8,371 nucleotides of DNA from Candidatus Daviesbacteria bacterium RIFCSPLOWO2_02_FULL_41_8 (GTDB lineage: Bacteria; Patescibacteriota; Microgenomatia; Daviesbacterales; UBA10151), in NCBI GenBank assembly GCA_001777455.1, contig MFDZ01000017.1, forward strand, positions 1 through 8,371. Direction: 5' to 3'. The first letter of the stretch is position 1. Each line of letters begins with the position of its first letter. Made by a program: the position numbers and the translations under genes. Shown in pieces: positions 6,236-8,371 of this stretch. The notes under the pieces were generated by a model. That model did no database searches. It saw only the letters and a program-made list of their open reading frames with translations, and was not told the DNA's origin.

Positions 6236-7507
6236 TTAACGCTGATTTAAACAAGTATTTGGCGTTGGAATAATACAGCCGTCACGTTTGGAATCAATTT
6301 GAAATTCACGGTACCAGATTCCAAAGTCACTCGCATCAGCCGCTCCGTCCGGCGCATTTCCGCTTGATCCTCCTCCAACCCAATCAGCGCATTTCGCAAC
6401 CTGCGACTGGCGTTCCTGTTTCCAAATATTGTAATCGGCGATATTGACACACCTGTTATCATCAGCATCACCCGGCATGCGATTGGCAGGAACAGGAGTC
6501 GGGGTTGGAGTTGGAAGTGCAGCCAGAGTAAAATTGGCGACACAAGCCGAATCAGGAAGGGATTGCATATTCTGATTATCAAAGAAATAACCATTAACCT
6601 GAATCCGCTGGGGAACCTGCCCGCCCCAATTACCATCCGGTCTGGATAGTTCGGAAAAACTAAATGTTTTGGAGGCTTGAGCTTGAGCAATCGAGAGCTC
6701 AGTTTGAGGGGTATAATCCGAACCACCAAAGGAGATTAACTTAGGACCACTGCCATCTGGGTTATTATTATCATTATTGAAAAAAGCAAACATGAATTTC
6801 TTAACCGGCGATTTGGCTGTTGAAGTTACAGTAATAGACTCTCCGGGATTCAGGACAGTTTTATTAGCAGTGGTAGTTTGACAAAGCGCCTGCCTTGAAG
6901 GGACAGGTGTTGGTGTAGGAGGAGGGGTAGCACCACCACCGCAGGAACCCGCCGGGCAAAGAGCAGTCCTGATAGCGTTTGGCGGCACGAAAACCCCGCA
7001 GTTATTACATACCGCACTGGTAACTTCGGCACAACTTGAATTCTGGAAAGGTCCACCTGCCCGCACAAGTTGCCGACGGGCTTCTTCAATAGTAGTTGAA
7101 CAATTTTTTCCTCCCCCCGGACAATCAGGAGAATTTTCCTTACGCCGCAACTGCAAACAGTGATTGTTGCCTACTGCAAATTCATAGCACCACGCACTAT
7201 TTTTCTCTTCAACAGCAGAAGGTTGATCTTTATTTGTTGGACAATCTGCGTTTGTATAACAAACACTGCTTTTTTCACCCAGCTTTATACCGGGAGTTCC
7301 CGGCGGGTCAACTTTCCAAACATATGAAGCACAGGGTAGCTGATCGGGGACTCTTCTGGCACACGGAGGATCATCCTCAACCGGACCAAAACAGCTCGGG
7401 TCACTTGCCCTGGATTTTAAGATCTGCTGCTGTTGGACCAATTTTACAGTCACCGGAACAGCTATAATTAAAGCTCCTATTATAATTAGCTTGACAAGAT
7501 TACTCAT
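6236..7507 (-). CDS. N-anchored Cys-rich surface protein with dockerin-like C-terminus
   Basis: This encodes 423 residues. An N-terminal helix (about 4-24) looks like an uncleaved anchor, followed by QQQQILKSRAS (25-35), a juxtamembrane stretch of a kind seen in Microgenomates surface proteins. Residues 39-190 contain 14 cysteines with no recognised domain. A Pro/Thr linker (about 194-203), an Ig-like beta domain (about 207-330) and a second linker (332-340) follow. The dockerin-like module (345-402) has loop 1 DADDNRCVNIAD (347-358) canonical and loop 2 (NAPDGAADASDF, 384-395) lacking the usual first Asp. Cys353 and Cys373 could crosslink the module. It therefore offers a membrane-tethered dockerin to the cohesins of the same operon. 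The start is supported by AAGGA 5 nt before the ATG; the gene begins 12 nt after the upstream stop and ends 4 nt before the next start. Confidence 0.92.
   Translation of the reverse strand: MSNLVKLIIIGALIIAVPVTVKLVQQQQILKSRASDPSCFGPVEDDPPCARRVPDQLPCASYVWKVDPPGTPGIKLGEKSSVCYTNADCPTNKDQPSAVEEKNSAWCYEFAVGNNHCLQLRRKENSPDCPGGGKNCSTTIEEARRQLVRAGGPFQNSSCAEVTSAVCNNCGVFVPPNAIRTALCPAGSCGGGATPPPTPTPVPSRQALCQTTTANKTVLNPGESITVTSTAKSPVKKFMFAFFNNDNNNPDGSGPKLISFGGSDYTPQTELSIAQAQASKTFSFSELSRPDGNWGGQVPQRIQVNGYFFDNQNMQSLPDSACVANFTLAALPTPTPTPVPANRMPGDADDNRCVNIADYNIWKQERQSQVAKCADWVGGGSSGNAPDGAADASDFGIWYREFQIDSKRDGCIIPTPNTCLNQR
6302..6475 (-). other. Dockerin-like module of the Cys-rich protein
   Basis: Residues 345-402 hold two calcium-loop-like segments, each followed by a helix with the shared pattern YNIWKQE / FGIWYREF. 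Loop 1 has Asp347, Asp349, Asn351 and Asp358 in ligand positions. The shared Trp and aromatic pattern supports an internal duplication. About 25 residues with a Gly/Ser-rich stretch separate the halves. Confidence 0.75.
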
Positions 7508-7512
7508 AAATT

Positions 7513-7517
7513 TCCTT
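7513..7517 (-). promoter_or_regulatory. Shine-Dalgarno for the Cys-rich protein gene
   Basis: AAGGA on the minus strand lies 5 nt before the ATG at 7507, between the stop of the repeat-protein gene and this start. It is the only well-placed Shine-Dalgarno found in the window, and it fixes this start codon. Confidence 0.7.
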
Positions 7518-7519
7518 TT

Positions 7520-8371
7520 TTATCTTCCATATCTGGGAACAGTAGTTAAATCATCCCCATTACCGCTCACGGAAGCCCAACCATTGGCACTGTTGAAGTT
7601 CCAGAACTTGCCATAGGCTGTAATAGATTCTGTTTTGGAACTATTTGATTCAAGATACATGGCCCGGCTGTCAAAGGTACAAGTACCGGCTGATTTACCG
7701 GCACAGGGACCGCCGGCATACCTGTCTACGGAAGTTAAATCTCTATTATCAGCAGGTTGGAGTTCCCAACGAAGGTTTTGATCAGTCTGAGCAAGATTTT
7801 CATTCCAATTCCAGTACCTGCCATAGGCTGTAATGGATTCCGTCCGTGATCCGGTAGCGGCATCATTGACATACATAGCCCGGCTGTCAAAGTTACAAGT
7901 CCCGGCTGATTTACCGGCGCAGGGACCGCCATAAAAGAACGTATTGGCTAAATCACCGCTACCAGTTAGGTTCCAGACACCGCCACTGGGACTGGTGTAG
8001 TTCCAGAATTTTCCTCCGATGGTAATTGATTGACTCCTTGTTTGATCTCCCGCGTTATACCAGACAGTATGTGAATCAAAGGTACAAGTCCCGGCGGCTT
8101 TACCGGCGCAGGGACCACCGGCAGCATTGTAGAATGACACCCCGGCTAAGTCACCCTTACTATCGGTTAAATTCCAGATACCCTCGCTGGGGCTGATATA
8201 GTTCCAATAATATCCGCCAATGGTAATTGATTGACCCCTGGTTCCGTCTGAGTTATACCAAACAGTCTGGGTATCAAATCTACAAGTCCCGGGATCTTTG
8301 CCGGCGCAGGGACCGCCGGGTACTTTATAATACGCTACTTGGGGCTTATCACCGGCCAAATCGCCACTTTC
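7520..8371 (-). CDS. Tandem-repeat Cys-containing surface or secreted protein, C-terminal part (5' end outside window)
   Basis: I do not recognise this family. About 283 residues are visible and the frame stays open to the window edge, so the N-terminus (presumably with an export signal) is outside. A TTG near 8359 is inside a repeat and is not a credible start. Four tandem units of 63-72 residues follow the tail of a fifth. Each reads roughly GGPCAGKxxGTCxFDSRxxY, then ESITxxGxFWN, then WxLxxxGDL and an aromatic ending. Each unit has exactly two cysteines (GPC and GTC), suggesting one disulfide per unit, plus conserved Trp and Phe. Such short beta-rich repeats suggest an extracellular stalk, adhesin or glycan-binding array. 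The gene is first in the visible surface-protein cluster and 12 nt upstream of the next gene, so co-expression is likely. Function is inferred only from context. Confidence 0.88.
   Translation of the reverse strand, partial: ESGDLAGDKPQVAYYKVPGGPCAGKDPGTCRFDTQTVWYNSDGTRGQSITIGGYYWNYISPSEGIWNLTDSKGDLAGVSFYNAAGGPCAGKAAGTCTFDSHTVWYNAGDQTRSQSITIGGKFWNYTSPSGGVWNLTGSGDLANTFFYGGPCAGKSAGTCNFDSRAMYVNDAATGSRTESITAYGRYWNWNENLAQTDQNLRWELQPADNRDLTSVDRYAGGPCAGKSAGTCTFDSRAMYLESNSSKTESITAYGKFWNFNSANGWASVSGNGDDLTTVPRYGR
7523..7714 (-). repeat. Repeat-protein unit 4, C-terminal (64 residues)
   Basis: This unit begins at GGPCAGKSAGTCTFDSRAMY, contains ESITAYGKFWNF, and ends the protein at VPRYGR. Its first 57 bp (7658-7714) match the start of unit 3 (7874-7930) at 53 positions. 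Confidence 0.85.
7715..7930 (-). repeat. Repeat-protein unit 3 (72 residues)
   Basis: This unit begins at GGPCAGKSAGTCNFDSRAMY and contains ESITAYGRYWNW. It is the longest unit, with extra residues before the RWEL strand. It forms a subfamily with unit 4. Confidence 0.85.
7931..8119 (-). repeat. Repeat-protein unit 2 (63 residues)
   Basis: This unit begins at GGPCAGKAAGTCTFD and contains QSITIGGKFWNYTSP and WNLTGSGDL. It forms a subfamily with unit 1. Confidence 0.85.
8120..8317 (-). repeat. Repeat-protein unit 1 (66 residues)
   Basis: This unit begins at GGPCAGKDPGTCRFD and ends before the next GGPC. It contains QSITIGGYYWNY and WNLTDSKGDL. It resembles unit 2 most closely (shared TVWYN and SITIGG). 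Confidence 0.85.

Noticed and set aside
8357..8359. TTG start codon for the repeat protein
   Set aside because: The frame is open to the window edge and the codons before it (ESGD) continue the GDL repeat pattern, so the true start lies outside.
1..8371. Alternative genetic code with UGA read as glycine
   Set aside because: TGA ends several genes at sensible places, including two ATGA start-stop overlaps and the recombinase tail.

Overview
All eight protein genes in this window lie on the minus strand, so transcription runs from high to low coordinates. In transcription order they are: a partial repeat-containing surface or secreted protein (7520-8371, 5' end outside the window); an N-anchored Cys-rich protein with a dockerin-like C-terminus (6236-7507); a secreted cohesin/IPT/dockerin protein (4540-6231); an N-anchored cohesin-like protein (3894-4520); a signal-peptide, C-anchored cohesin-like protein (3142-3897); a Xer-type tyrosine recombinase (2099-3019); a small VTT/DedA-like membrane protein (1430-1984); and the N-terminal half of a P2-type cation-pumping ATPase (1-1433, 3' end outside the window).

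The organism looks like a member of the Candidate Phyla Radiation (Patescibacteria), most likely a Microgenomates-type lineage. The reasons are circumstantial: Pro/Thr-rich linkers in nearly every exported protein, an N-anchored protein with a QQQQ...KSRAS juxtamembrane stretch, dockerin-like C-termini on non-cellulolytic proteins, a Xer of the style seen in those genomes, weak or absent Shine-Dalgarno sequences, and an AATTTCT heptamer repeat array between genes. TGA is used as a stop for several genes, so the UGA-Gly code of Gracilibacteria/SR1 does not apply. The assignment is inference and was not tested by any search.

3142-8371 is one surface-protein cluster with very tight spacing (12 nt, 4 nt, 19 nt and a 4-nt ATGA overlap), so it is probably one operon. 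Its products hold three cohesin-like modules and two dockerin-like modules with complementary anchoring. Two cohesins are membrane-tethered, one by an N-terminal and one by a C-terminal helix. One dockerin is membrane-tethered, and one secreted protein carries both module types. The simplest reading is a small self-assembling, non-cellulosomal surface complex, with the Cys-containing tandem-repeat protein as a possible adhesive or structural partner.

1-3141 holds the recombinase, then the small membrane protein translationally coupled (ATGA) to the cation ATPase. The most unusual non-coding signal is at the 3' end of the recombinase gene. A 35-bp imperfect direct repeat (27 of 35 identical) occurs twice, 55 bp apart. 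Each copy forms an 11-bp stem with a 16-nt loop; several stem pairs differ between copies while pairing is kept, and the distal copy echoes the recombinase's last codons. A second non-coding region (3020-3141) is a patchwork of short AT-rich repeats.
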